Assembly (NCBI GenBank): GCA_017524405.1
Contig: JAFWSJ010000018.1
Span: 1-64,000 of the forward strand
Source: Candidatus Saccharimonadota bacterium
GTDB lineage: Bacteria > Patescibacteriota > Saccharimonadia > Saccharimonadales > Saccharimonadaceae
Direction of reading: 5' to 3'
DNA length: 64,000 nt
In this document: piece by piece, positions 50,238-58,711 of the stretch
Numbering within the stretch: the stretch's first letter is position 1
Layout of the letters: each line of letters begins with the position of its first letter
Program-made: the position numbers and the translations under genes
Notes under the pieces: generated by a model
What the model was told of the DNA's origin: nothing
The model's database searches: none
Seen by the model: the letters and a program-made list of their open reading frames with translations, nothing else

Positions 50238-50313
50238 TGGAGCCGTTGACTGGGATCGAACCAGCGACCTGCTCGTTACGAATGAGCTGCTCTACCAGCT
50301 GAGCTACAACGGC
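50238..50313 (-). tRNA. tRNA-Thr (anticodon CGT), CCA encoded
   Basis: Acceptor GCCGTTG/CAACGGC, anticodon loop TTCGTAA, T-arm CTGG-TTCGATC-CCAG, encoded CCA. One A-C mismatch closes the anticodon stem. Its TATAAT is at 50323-50328. Confidence 0.95.
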
Positions 50314-50379
50314 AATACAGGTATTATAACACATTCTTCTTGCTTTTCATGACGGTTTCCATTATAATTAGTCGAGTAA

Positions 50380-50456
50380 GGGCTCGTAGCTCAGTTGGTT
50401 AGAGCGCCTCCCTGTCACGGAGGAGGTCGCGCGTTCGAGTCGCGTCGGGCCCGCCA
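50380..50456 (+). tRNA. tRNA-Asp (anticodon GTC), CCA encoded
   Basis: Acceptor GGGCTCG/CGGGCCC (with G-U), anticodon loop CTGTCAC, T-arm GCGCG-TTCGAGT-CGCGT, encoded CCA. TATAAT at 50363-50368. Terminator ATACGCC-GTCA-GGCGTTAT plus T run at about 50466-50490. Confidence 0.96.
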
Positions 50457-50517
50457 TTACAAGAAATACGCCGTCAGGCGTTATTTTTTTACTCAAAAAA
50501 TAGCCCCGAAAGGCTTC

Positions 50518-50592
50518 TGGTGCGGGTAGAGGGAGTCGGACCCTCATCTCTTGCTTGGGAAGCAAACATAATAGCCGCTATACGATACCCGC
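50518..50592 (-). tRNA. tRNA-Gly (anticodon CCC), CCA encoded
   Basis: Acceptor GCGGGTA/TACCCGC, anticodon stem TTTGC/GCAAG with loop TTCCCAA, T-arm GAGGG-TCCGACT-CCCTC, encoded CCA. The T-loop begins TCC rather than TTC and the D-stem is weak (GTAT/TTAT). TATAAT at 50602-50607; a terminator (GCC/GGC plus T run, about 50496-50515) follows on the minus strand. Confidence 0.93.
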
Positions 50593-50632
50593 AATGCACT
50601 AATTATAGCACGCCCCTCATCTTAGAACTACC

Positions 50633-50661
50633 TTGACGTTTTATTCTACTTATGCTAAATT
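50633..50661 (+). promoter_or_regulatory. promoter of the 50692-52872 gene
   Basis: TTGACG (50633-50638), a 17-base spacer, and TAAATT (50656-50661). Confidence 0.6.
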
Positions 50662-50691
50662 TTAATCATATAAATAGGCCAAAACAAACAA

Positions 50692-52872
50692 GTGAAAAAG
50701 TTCCGTATTCTCATGAATAGAAAATTTGTCGCTATTTTTGGTGCCCTGCTCTTTCTCTCCGTCGGTGCCACAATCGCATTCAATAGCGACAGCATGCTTT
50801 TCCCTAACGTCTTCCGCCCAGCCGCAACCAAAACGTCCGTGATCGAGACTTTCGTTGCGCCAACCGATTGGCTCCCATGCCAAACCGCCGACAAAGTCAT
50901 CACCGTCCGCAATGACGGCAACGTCCCAGTCGCAGCGCGCATCAAGATCGCCGAAAGTTGGAAAGATAAAGACAACAACGAGCTCGCCCTCACCTTCGTC
51001 GATACGAACGGAAATACGCAAAGACTCGCGCTTATTAATATAAATACCGCCGACTGGGAAAAACGCGGCGCTTACTATTATTACAAGACCGACCTCGCCC
51101 CAGGCGAAACCAGCACGCCATTCATGACCGACGTCACGCTAAACTGCGCCGCCAACCTCGTCGGCACCCCATACCTCGGCGGAACCTATACGCTGAGCGC
51201 CACTATCCAGACCATCGAAGCAGACAACAAAGACATATGGATAAATGGCGCCGTCCTCGCCCCAGGCGAAACCGTCAACGGCAAACTGAAGGCACTAGCC
51301 GGCAACACTATCGGCGACAGCCTTCCTCGCGACATAGTAGACAATAACATCAAAACAATCCTTGATGCCTCTACGCTCCCTGCGAATTTCGACATAACCG
51401 ACGAAGCTCGCATTATTTCCGCCGAGGGATCAGAGCCAATCTATGCCTGGTTTGATAATACTGATGACGCCGGAATTATCTATATTTATTCCAACTCCCA
51501 CACAATCAAGGGTGGCAATGACATGATCCACATGTTCGGGAATATGCGCACCCTCACAAGTGCCCCCGCCATAGCAGACTGGGATACTAGCAGCGTAACA
51601 ACTATGCAATATGCATTCTATAACTGCTCATCCCTTGCGTCGCTAGACGTCTCTCGCTGGGATACCAGTAGCGTAGCAAGTATGGAATCCATGTTTGGCA
51701 ACTGCTCCTCTCTCGCATCGCTAGATGTTTCGAGCTGGGATACTGGCAACGTAACAACCATGCGAACTATGTTCGCATACTGCTCATCTCTCACGTCATT
51801 AGATGTTTCAAACTGGGACACTAGCAACGTAACGGACATGTCGGGGACATTCCAAAAGGCATCTTCCCTAACTGCACTAGACGTTTCGAACTGGGACACT
51901 GGTAACGTAACGAGCATGTGGGCTTTATTTGCTTATTGCTCATCTCTCACATCACTAGATGTTTCAAACTGGGATACTGGTAACGTGACGGACATGAGAA
52001 CCGTGTTTGGGTATTCATCATCCCTCACGTCGCTAGACGTTTCCAACTGGGACACTAGTAAAGTGATCTCCATGAGTCATATGTTCAAACTCAACTCGTC
52101 CCTCACGTCGCTAGACGTTTCCAACTGGGACACTAGTAACGTAACGAGCATGAACTCGATGTTTGCCGTCGGCGAAAATTATGTTGGCAACGGCCAGTTA
52201 GCCGAGATTATTGGCCTCGAAAATTTCGACACCTCAAAAGTTACCAACATGACAACGATGTTCTACGGCGCCGGACAAATGACGCATTACAATATCTCCG
52301 GCTGGAACGTCTCAAAAGTCGAATCGTTTAACCATATGTTCTGCGATAACTTCAAGCTCGAATCGCTCGACCTATCTCGCTGGGATGTCTCTAGTGCCAA
52401 GACCATGTATGACATGTTCGACGATGCAAGATCCCTCACTACCCTCGGCGACATCTCGCACTGGAACACCGCCAATCTAATCGACGCAGGCGGCTTCCTC
52501 AATGGCGCCACATCCTTCGTCGGAGATAACGGAACGCTCGACCTCTCTGGCTGGAATACAAGCAATCTCTTAGCGTCCGGCGAAATGTTCCGCGAGACAC
52601 CCCTCATCACAATCGACATCAGAGGTTGGGATTTCGGCAAGCTTACCAACGACTCTTGGGAAGGTGCCGGTACCGGCATTTATTACGAGACTGGCAACAC
52701 TTCTCACTACCCAGGCCTCTCCGGCATGTTCCTCAATATGCCAAATCTCCAAAACGTCTACATCGACCAAGACGGCAAAGACTCCTTCGATGCCGCCGTC
52801 GCAAGGGGCGTCAACGTCGACAAATTCTGGCAAGGCTCCCCAACCAGCAACTTCACCGTCCTCTCGAACTAG
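50692..52872 (+). CDS. TasA-like module fused to BspA-type DUF285 repeats
   Basis: A 726-residue surface protein. The N-terminus is a SipW-type signal (LFLSVGATIAFNSDSMLF), then the TasA-like module (ETFVAPTDWLPCQTADKVI, AESWKDKDN, YYYYKTDLAPG; residues 40-180). From about residue 270 to 690 come some fifteen DUF285 repeats of 24-25 residues (LTSLDVSNWDTSNVTDM), ending without an anchor. Retention through the fibre is therefore likely. GTG at 50692 is taken as the start because it supplies the basic n-region (MKKFR); no ribosome binding site is visible and an ATG at 50713 is an alternative. Confidence 0.85.
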   Translation: MKKFRILMNRKFVAIFGALLFLSVGATIAFNSDSMLFPNVFRPAATKTSVIETFVAPTDWLPCQTADKVITVRNDGNVPVAARIKIAESWKDKDNNELALTFVDTNGNTQRLALININTADWEKRGAYYYYKTDLAPGETSTPFMTDVTLNCAANLVGTPYLGGTYTLSATIQTIEADNKDIWINGAVLAPGETVNGKLKALAGNTIGDSLPRDIVDNNIKTILDASTLPANFDITDEARIISAEGSEPIYAWFDNTDDAGIIYIYSNSHTIKGGNDMIHMFGNMRTLTSAPAIADWDTSSVTTMQYAFYNCSSLASLDVSRWDTSSVASMESMFGNCSSLASLDVSSWDTGNVTTMRTMFAYCSSLTSLDVSNWDTSNVTDMSGTFQKASSLTALDVSNWDTGNVTSMWALFAYCSSLTSLDVSNWDTGNVTDMRTVFGYSSSLTSLDVSNWDTSKVISMSHMFKLNSSLTSLDVSNWDTSNVTSMNSMFAVGENYVGNGQLAEIIGLENFDTSKVTNMTTMFYGAGQMTHYNISGWNVSKVESFNHMFCDNFKLESLDLSRWDVSSAKTMYDMFDDARSLTTLGDISHWNTANLIDAGGFLNGATSFVGDNGTLDLSGWNTSNLLASGEMFRETPLITIDIRGWDFGKLTNDSWEGAGTGIYYETGNTSHYPGLSGMFLNMPNLQNVYIDQDGKDSFDAAVARGVNVDKFWQGSPTSNFTVLSN

Positions 52873-52879
52873 CCCCCTC

Positions 52880-52908
52880 TTGACAAAACATAAGATTTTT
52901 GATATAAT
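52880..52908 (+). promoter_or_regulatory. promoter of the TrmH-family gene
   Basis: Perfect TTGACA (52880-52885), 17 bases, and TATAAT (52903-52908). The ATG begins eight bases later, so the mRNA should have no leader. Confidence 0.8.
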
Positions 52909-52916
52909 AGTAAGAT

Positions 52917-53660
52917 ATGAAGCTTCAAAAATACAAACGTGGTTCAGAGGTCAGCTATGCCCTCGGCGCCACTCTTGTCGCCGAACTCCTAAAAACTCAT
53001 CCGAATGCCATCACGCGCGTATTTCTCCGCCCTGCCGACAAATACGGCGACGACCTGGCAAAAATCCTCGACGAATTAAAGGCCAGGAAGTTCGAAATCA
53101 TCGAATCGACCAAGGCCTTCAATATCCTCGGCGCCAAAGACAACTGCCTCCTCGCCGCCGAATTCAGAAAAGAATGCCTCTACGAGCCCCAGAGCGACGT
53201 TTTGCGCATGCCCGGCCAAAAAGACATTATCCTCGTCAATCCTTCCGATTCCGGCAACCTCGGCACCATCATGCGTAGCGCCGCTGCCTTCGGGTTCAAC
53301 GAAATCACTATCGTCCCCCCGGCCGTCGACCCGTATGATCCAAAAGTCATCCGCGCATCTATGGGCGCGATTTTCCATCTGCTCGTCTACGTAGCGAACG
53401 AACCCTCTATCTACCCGAGCGAAAGCCACATTTTTTACGCATTCATGCTCGACGAAAATGCCAAAACCCTAGATAGCATCACGGCAAGCTGCAAGGATAA
53501 AGACCTCACCCTCATCTTCGGCAACGAAGCCGCTGGCCTGCCGAAAGATTTCTGCGAAAAAACTGGCGCCACGCCAGTCTTCATCCGCCAAAGCGACCAG
53601 GTCGACAGTCTCAACCTAGGCGTCGCCGCCTCTATCGCAATGCACTATTTTAGCCACTAA
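52917..53660 (+). CDS. TrmH/SpoU family RNA 2'-O-methyltransferase
   Basis: A 247-residue SPOUT enzyme. An N-terminal substrate-binding domain (residues 1-90) precedes the knotted catalytic domain: motif 1 NPSDSGNLGTIMRSAAAFGF, motif 2 LIFGNEAAGLP, motif 3 VDSLNLGVAASIAMHYF. Motif 1 has D where N is common; the catalytic Arg is kept. It methylates ribose in tRNA or rRNA; the exact site cannot be assigned. Leaderless start. It overlaps the converging 53657-54703 gene by four bases. Confidence 0.9.
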   Translation: MKLQKYKRGSEVSYALGATLVAELLKTHPNAITRVFLRPADKYGDDLAKILDELKARKFEIIESTKAFNILGAKDNCLLAAEFRKECLYEPQSDVLRMPGQKDIILVNPSDSGNLGTIMRSAAAFGFNEITIVPPAVDPYDPKVIRASMGAIFHLLVYVANEPSIYPSESHIFYAFMLDENAKTLDSITASCKDKDLTLIFGNEAAGLPKDFCEKTGATPVFIRQSDQVDSLNLGVAASIAMHYFSH

Positions 53661-54703
53661 TTCTCAGACTTCTGGTCGGACTCTTCATTTTTGTCGTCCG
53701 CGACATCTTTGAGCTCAATCATTTCTTCGACTTTGTTGTCGGCGCGCAAGCCCTCGAGCACCTTGTCTAGCTCAGTGAAACGAATCCAGATCGAATCATA
53801 TTTCACTTTCGAGCCGTCACGCTCGGTCAACTTCACGAAATAATACCCGTTACCATTCTTTGAGACAAATCGCGGAGAAATATCGCCAACTTCCTTTAGG
53901 CTCATCGCCATCGCGGCACGGCCAGAGTCAAGGTTCGTCGCATCAACCATCTCGCCAAGGCTTTCAAAGCTAAAGATATCATTCTCTTTGTAGGCCTCTT
54001 CAATCTTCGCAAAGTCCTTCTCTCCCCCATCGATTGCCGCCTGAACTTCCTTTGCCATCTTCTGCGCAGTTTTATCAATCGACTCGGCATACTTCTTCTT
54101 CGACAAAGTCATCCGAATCATGTCACGATACTCGTCCATGCTGAGGCCAAAATTCTCACGAATAATGCCCTGGAATGCCGCATCGCTGCGCTCTTCGCCA
54201 TCAATCATCTTGTGATCGTGAATAACCTCATCAATCTCTTCGTCCGTGACCTTGTTATTTGCCTCAGCAAGCTTCGCAGCCGCGTAGGCATAATCTTCTG
54301 CATCGGAAAGCGCCTGGCGCTTGTAATAGGCCTTCAAACGCTCAGAATCCTTCGAATCATCAAGCGTACCCTGCTGGTGCTCAATCGACTTAATGCTGCT
54401 TCTATAAAGCATCAAATAGTCACCATAGCTCACATTCACGCCGTCAATCTTTGCAACCGGCATGCGGAAAGTCCTCGCAAAGCGATACATCACGTCACCA
54501 GTATCCTGCGCCTTATATAGACGGAACCAGCACATGAAGCCAAACGCAATCACAGCGAGAACAGCAATCAAAATCGCATTGTTCACCAAGCGATGCTTAG
54601 AGTACTGAAAAGGATAGCGGAACTTCTTGCCTTTCGACAAAATTTCGTCACGACTTTCTTCAAGGTTTTGTTGAGTAACAACTTTTTTCTTATCTTTTTT
54701 CAT
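53657..54703 (-). CDS. membrane-anchored SurA/PrsA-like foldase with a parvulin-type domain
   Basis: A 348-residue extracytoplasmic chaperone candidate. A basic cytoplasmic tail, one membrane helix (about residues 43-65), a SurA-N-like helical region (VAKIDGVNVSYGDYLMLYR; KVTDEEIDEVIHDH), then a PPIC-like domain (DFAKIEEAYKE, then GEMV..., LKEVGDISPRFVSKNGNGYYFVKLTERDG). The parvulin pattern is recognisable but divergent, so isomerase activity is uncertain. It may help fold the many surface proteins encoded here. Acidic C-terminus. Confidence 0.8.
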   Translation of the reverse strand: MKKDKKKVVTQQNLEESRDEILSKGKKFRYPFQYSKHRLVNNAILIAVLAVIAFGFMCWFRLYKAQDTGDVMYRFARTFRMPVAKIDGVNVSYGDYLMLYRSSIKSIEHQQGTLDDSKDSERLKAYYKRQALSDAEDYAYAAAKLAEANNKVTDEEIDEVIHDHKMIDGEERSDAAFQGIIRENFGLSMDEYRDMIRMTLSKKKYAESIDKTAQKMAKEVQAAIDGGEKDFAKIEEAYKENDIFSFESLGEMVDATNLDSGRAAMAMSLKEVGDISPRFVSKNGNGYYFVKLTERDGSKVKYDSIWIRFTELDKVLEGLRADNKVEEMIELKDVADDKNEESDQKSEN

Positions 54704-55163
54704 GCCAAGTATTCTCTAATTCATTATACACTGTCTCGGGGTGGCTGACCATGCTGAGCACCAAATCTCCAGCGTCCGTCTGAATCAAAATCGAACCGTA
54801 ATTAAAGATGGTCGCGAACAGTCCATGCACGCCAAAGCTCATGTTTTGAATCCTGCCGAGCTCGAGATCGACGACGCTCTTCTGGAAGAAACCCTTCTGG
54901 CGCGTCTGGCGCAAACGCTCATTCGTCACGATATAGAAGCTGAAATACCATAGCATCCAGCTATAAACTGCACCCATCAAACCAACAGCAAAGAAGATTA
55001 GCCAGACCCAGAACATGTCGCTATTATTTGGCCAAATCAGGCTCGGCACAAATCCTAACGCCGTCACGATGATCAACCAAAGCCAACCGCGAATCGTCGT
55101 CACAAAATGCCGACGGAACACATATTTTACTTCTTCCCCCTCTCTCTGGCCTTCAAATTCCAT
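54690..55163 (-). CDS. bacterial PH-domain (bPH2/DUF304) membrane protein
   Basis: A 157-residue protein with two membrane helices (about residues 27-47 and 51-73) followed by a PH-like domain: FYIVTNERLRQTRQKGFFQKSVVDLELGRIQNM. It fits the bPH2 family of unknown function. It overlaps the foldase gene by 14 bases and so shares its operon. Leaderless: TAAAAT ends six bases before the ATG. Confidence 0.85.
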   Translation of the reverse strand: MEFEGQREGEEVKYVFRRHFVTTIRGWLWLIIVTALGFVPSLIWPNNSDMFWVWLIFFAVGLMGAVYSWMLWYFSFYIVTNERLRQTRQKGFFQKSVVDLELGRIQNMSFGVHGLFATIFNYGSILIQTDAGDLVLSMVSHPETVYNELENTWHEKR

Positions 55164-55190
55164 ATCTATATTTTACCATAAGCACAAAAA

Positions 55191-55266
55191 TGGTGACCCA
55201 GGCGCGAGTCGAACGCACAACCTTCTCCTTAGGACGGAGCCGCTCTATCCATTGAGCTACTGGGCC
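55191..55266 (-). tRNA. tRNA-Arg (anticodon CCT), CCA encoded
   Basis: Acceptor GGCCCAG/CTGGGTC, anticodon loop GTCCTAA, T-arm GTGCG-TTCGACT-CGCGC, encoded CCA. An extended -10 TGATATAAT lies at 55277-55285. Confidence 0.95.
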
Positions 55267-55291
55267 ACTTCTCAATATTATATCACTCTGT

Positions 55292-55375
55292 TATACTATA
55301 CGCAGTAGGTCAGGGGCTAGGACTCCCGACCTCGTTGGTTGAAAGTTACCTTAGCCTACGGCGGGTAACTTTTTT
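55292..55375 (+). ncRNA. small promoter-driven RNA with two mutually exclusive folds
   Basis: An extended -10 (TGTTATACT, -10 at 55292-55297) predicts a start near 55302. CGCAGTAGG (55301-55309) can pair with CCTACGGCG (55355-55363), while the terminator AAAGTTACC / GGTAACTTT plus T run (55342-55375) uses bases overlapping the same 3' strand. GGTC/GACC closes an inner hairpin. No gene follows on this strand, so it is probably a free RNA rather than a leader. Family unknown. The rest of 55376-55440 shows nothing clear. Confidence 0.5.
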
Positions 55376-55440
55376 GAGTTTCCGACTCCGGATCCTCAAC
55401 TCCACAATCAACTTGAAGACTTAAAATAGCCCGGCAAGAA

Positions 55441-55481
55441 AAAAACTGCCAAGCATAAGTCTAATATGTTTGGCAGTTTTT
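55441..55481 (-). terminator. ndk terminator
   Basis: AAAAACTGCCAA / TTGGCAGTTTTT hairpin with an 17-base loop just past the ndk stop. Confidence 0.75.
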
Positions 55482-55498
55482 ATTACATATGTCAGAAT

Positions 55499-56113
55499 CT
55501 AGCGAGTAAATCTCTCGGAAAGCGTCTTGTAAATCTGAATCTCTTCAGGCTTGAACCAGTAGGAAACTTCCTGCTCTGCCTCAGAAGCGTTACCAGAAGC
55601 ATGGATGAGGTTTGCGACGCCTTCGTTGCGAGCATCAGCATAACCGAAGGAAACGTGCGCGTAATCGCCACGAATCGTACCCATATCTGCCGCCATTGGC
55701 TCAGTCGAACCGACAATCTTGCGGACAACTGGAATCGCCTCGACACCTTCGAGCACCATTGCAATCACTGGACCGGAGATCATGAAATCGACGACGAGAT
55801 CGAAAGCCTTCTGACCACGGCGAGTAATCATCTTCGAAATCTCTTCGTAATGATGATAGTAGTGATCCTTGTCTGGGTTAACCATCTTGGTCGCAACAAT
55901 CTTGAGACCAACGCGCTCAAAGCGAGAAAGAATCTCGCCAACAATACCGCGCTGAACTGCATCTGGCTTGAAGATGATAAGCGTACGCTGGATCAAACCG
56001 TCTGGGTTATTTTCTTTCGTGAAACCGATATTCCAAGCGGTTGCCTTTTTCGTCTCGGCAGCGACCTGTTTTGCTGCACTTCCAATTTTCTTAGCTTCTT
56101 TTTTATCAGCCAT
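55499..56113 (-). CDS. ndk: nucleoside diphosphate kinase with N-terminal extension
   Basis: A 204-residue NDK, which moves the gamma phosphate between nucleotides through a phosphohistidine. The catalytic histidine is in NLIHASGN, with RTLIIFKPDAVQRGIVGEI at the start of the fold and GTIRGDYAH before the active site. It is about 55 residues longer than usual: some 40 extra at the N-terminus (Lys/Ala-rich, MADKKEAKKIGSAAK) and an insertion near HYYHHYEEIS. AAGGAG precedes the start. Confidence 0.93.
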   Translation of the reverse strand: MADKKEAKKIGSAAKQVAAETKKATAWNIGFTKENNPDGLIQRTLIIFKPDAVQRGIVGEILSRFERVGLKIVATKMVNPDKDHYYHHYEEISKMITRRGQKAFDLVVDFMISGPVIAMVLEGVEAIPVVRKIVGSTEPMAADMGTIRGDYAHVSFGYADARNEGVANLIHASGNASEAEQEVSYWFKPEEIQIYKTLSERFTR

Positions 56114-56156
56114 AAAAAACTCCTTTTCGATTATTATAACAGATTAAAGCCCATAA

Positions 56157-56891
56157 TTAATGATTATCTACGCAAGCGATATCGCCGCCCTCGAGACGCA
56201 TCGACAACGAATATTGGCGCGGCGCATTATGCCACGTAACCACACCGCCTTCATCACTGCAAGACGAATTCAGCACCACAACAATCTTGTAGCCGTTCGG
56301 CCACTTACCTAGATAGCCGCGAATTGAAGCATCGTTTGTGCCGTTATCCGTAAGGTTATCCTCAATATTCTTTATGACTTTGAAGCCATATGCATTCCCA
56401 TCCGGGTCAAGCCACTCCGCCGCCCCATCCTGGCACTTATATTTCTCTTCCACGCTGCCCGTCGTTTTATAAACATCGTCAGTAATCTTCACGCACTTCG
56501 AATCAATATATCTCTGCACGAATTTCTCCGACGTCTCACCATCAGCCCACGGCGTTTGCCCCCTATTGTTTGTCTGATAATCCTGAGCGGCAATCACGAA
56601 GTGGTTTAAACGAGCCCTACGCTCCTTGTCGCGCTCCTTGACTAGACTTACTTCCGACGACTCCTCCTGTTCTTCGGTCTTCGAAGCCGCTTTGTCGTTC
56701 GGTTTACTGCCAGACCCCATCAAAACGATAATCAAAGCGATCACTAGCCCCACCACTGCAACACCGAGCACCGCGATAATTACGTAAAGGCCAGTCTTCG
56801 AGTCTTTCTTCGGCGCCGGCGCAACCTGCATCGGCTGAACTGGCGCTACGGGCTGCGCCATCGGTTGGTTTTGGTATTCGTTGTTTTCCAT
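56157..56891 (-). CDS. pilin-type ectodomain on a conventional membrane anchor
   Basis: A 244-residue protein. A Pro/Gln/Met-rich cytoplasmic tail (1-30), a membrane helix (34-57), a charged linker, and an ectodomain whose sequence tracks the pilin at 58712-59263: AAQDYQTNNRGQTPW versus AANDYQTNNHGKTPF, FVQRYIDSKC versus FVKRYIDDTC, and the ending LEGGDIACVDNH versus LEGNSITCNDNH. There is no prepilin (KKGFTIIE) leader, so it cannot enter the pilus by the usual route. GGAGGCAAA precedes the ATG. It could be a base, inhibitor or retraction partner of the pilus. Confidence 0.8.
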   Translation of the reverse strand: MENNEYQNQPMAQPVAPVQPMQVAPAPKKDSKTGLYVIIAVLGVAVVGLVIALIIVLMGSGSKPNDKAASKTEEQEESSEVSLVKERDKERRARLNHFVIAAQDYQTNNRGQTPWADGETSEKFVQRYIDSKCVKITDDVYKTTGSVEEKYKCQDGAAEWLDPDGNAYGFKVIKNIEDNLTDNGTNDASIRGYLGKWPNGYKIVVVLNSSCSDEGGVVTWHNAPRQYSLSMRLEGGDIACVDNH

Positions 56892-56903
56892 TTTGCCTCC
56901 TTT

Positions 56904-57851
56904 TTAGATATCGCTATGGAATTTCTTATGTACTTCGCGAAGCTGCGGATCGGTCACGTGCGTATAAATCTGTGTCGTCGAAATATTCGCGTGGCCGAGC
57001 AGCGATTGCACCGAGCGCAAATCTGCCCCATTCATCAATAAATCCGTCGCAAACGAATGGCGAAAAGTATGTGGCGTCACATGCTTCGTAATCCCAGCTG
57101 CGCGCACGTATTTTTCAATAATTCTCTGAATACTGCGCGGCGTCAAACGACGATAATTCCCCGAAGTGCCTTGGAGTGGCGTATTCCGCGAGTTATTAAG
57201 GAACAACGCCGGCAACGAATCTTTGCGCTCAGCTAGATAATCTTCAATCGCCTCCGCCGCCGCGTCGGTAATAAACACCGGGCGGTCCTTTTGCCCCTTA
57301 CCGCGCACCATGAATTCCTTGCGCTGCAAGTTCACATGATCGCGATTCAAATTGATTAGCTCCGACACGCGAAGACCCGACGAGAATAATAACTCCATAA
57401 TCGCGCGATCCCTAAGCCCCGTCTCCGTATCGAGCGGAATCTCTTTAAAAATGCGTTCTATTTCGTCCACGTGTAAGAATGTCACCTGCGGTCGATGCGT
57501 TCTCGGCAACTCCACGAGCGTCGGATCAAGCGTCTTAATCCCCCGCTTCGTCAAGTACTTCAAAAACCCGCGTAGCGCAACCAGATGATACGCCTGTGTC
57601 GTCACCGACAAAGTCTTGCCGTGCCCATCGCGTACCTCGTAGCGGTTCAGCCACAGGCGATACTTCCTGAGCCATTCCGGCGTAATATCGTCCGGCTTCA
57701 TATCGCCATCACTAATCTCACCGTTAAACTCGAGAATTCGCATGAGGCAAATCTCATAATTCCGCGTCGTAAAGCGGCTGCGCCCGTTCTCTACCTCGAG
57801 CGCTTCCAGGAATTCATTAATGAGATCCGCAACAAACATTCTAGAATCCAT
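56904..57851 (-). CDS. XerC/XerD-type tyrosine recombinase
   Basis: A 315-residue site-specific recombinase. SAM-like N-domain to about residue 105, then the catalytic domain: SSGLRVSELINLNRDHV (Arg I), VRGKGQKDRPVFI (Lys), TPHTFRHSFATDLL (His-x-x-Arg), LGHANISTTQIYTHV (His and the nucleophile Tyr). Size and motifs fit Xer, used to resolve chromosome dimers at dif; some Patescibacteria have only one such enzyme. It overlaps pilD by 11 bases. Whether it also acts on the tRNA-linked elements A and B is speculation. Confidence 0.92.
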   Translation of the reverse strand: MDSRMFVADLINEFLEALEVENGRSRFTTRNYEICLMRILEFNGEISDGDMKPDDITPEWLRKYRLWLNRYEVRDGHGKTLSVTTQAYHLVALRGFLKYLTKRGIKTLDPTLVELPRTHRPQVTFLHVDEIERIFKEIPLDTETGLRDRAIMELLFSSGLRVSELINLNRDHVNLQRKEFMVRGKGQKDRPVFITDAAAEAIEDYLAERKDSLPALFLNNSRNTPLQGTSGNYRRLTPRSIQRIIEKYVRAAGITKHVTPHTFRHSFATDLLMNGADLRSVQSLLGHANISTTQIYTHVTDPQLREVHKKFHSDI

Positions 57852-58650
57852 TAATAAAGTTTAGGAATAATACTTGGAAATAATAAACAACCAAGAAGCC
57901 CAAGATAAGGAATGGTCCAAACGGAATCATCGCATGTTTTTCCTTCTTCGCAATCGTGACCGGCAACATAATCACGCTACCAATCATATTCGACAGGAAC
58001 AAGCAGAACATCGCGAGCCAGAAATTCCCTAGCATCATCGCGAGTGGCACGCACAGAATCGCATCGCCACTGCCAACCCACTTCTCTTTGCTCGCCTTGT
58101 ACATGAAATAGTAGAACCCCGGCAAAATCAGCATCGCACCCGCAAGCTGAATCAAAGTCATCTGGTCAAACCCAAATAGAACAATTATTTTAATAAAGTT
58201 CACTACCCAAAATGCCACACCAAGCACGCAGCTCGCGATCAAAATCGGAACCGGCATCTCCTTCCACTTCGCATCATAGACGAACAAAATCGCGAACAAC
58301 ACTAGTTGAATGAGGAATAGCGCAAACTTCGCAATCTCAAATCCGCAAAGCTCAACGAGTTGCTGATGATGTGGCCACAACACGAAAGACAACACGAACG
58401 CCACTGCGAGACCAAGCTCCGACAAAATCTCCGCCGCACCGATTGGCTTGCGACACTTTCTGCACTTCCCGCCAAGCATCAACCAGCTAAGCACCGGAAT
58501 GTTATCGTACCATTTCAACTTATAGCTACAATTCATGCAGTGCGAACGCGCTGACTTGTCGTGTTTGTAAATTCGCCAAGCCTGACAGCATGCAAAAGAG
58601 CCAAATGCCGCACCAAATACCCCCAAAATAATCATAAAAACTATGTCCAT
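57841..58650 (-). CDS. pilD: type IV prepilin peptidase / N-methyltransferase
   Basis: A 269-residue polytopic protein that removes prepilin leaders. Two CxxC pairs (HCMNCSYKLKWYDNIPVLSW and KCRKCRKPIG) are kept in the N-terminal methylase part; the aspartyl protease residues are in VYDAKWKEMP and VGSGDAILC (GxGD). Seven or eight membrane helices. First gene of a run with xer downstream; TAGAAT six bases before the ATG suggests a leaderless mRNA. Its substrate is the pilin at 58712-59263. Confidence 0.93.
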   Translation of the reverse strand: MDIVFMIILGVFGAAFGSFACCQAWRIYKHDKSARSHCMNCSYKLKWYDNIPVLSWLMLGGKCRKCRKPIGAAEILSELGLAVAFVLSFVLWPHHQQLVELCGFEIAKFALFLIQLVLFAILFVYDAKWKEMPVPILIASCVLGVAFWVVNFIKIIVLFGFDQMTLIQLAGAMLILPGFYYFMYKASKEKWVGSGDAILCVPLAMMLGNFWLAMFCLFLSNMIGSVIMLPVTIAKKEKHAMIPFGPFLILGFLVVYYFQVLFLNFINGF

Positions 58651-58711
58651 ATCTATATTCTACCACGAACAAAAAAGAACCTCCTTTCGGGAGGTTCTTT
58701 CCTAACCGAGA

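Noticed and set aside
51590-52160. tandem DNA repeat array
   Set aside because: The near-repeats encode DUF285 units (SLDVSNWDTSNV) and are explained by the protein.
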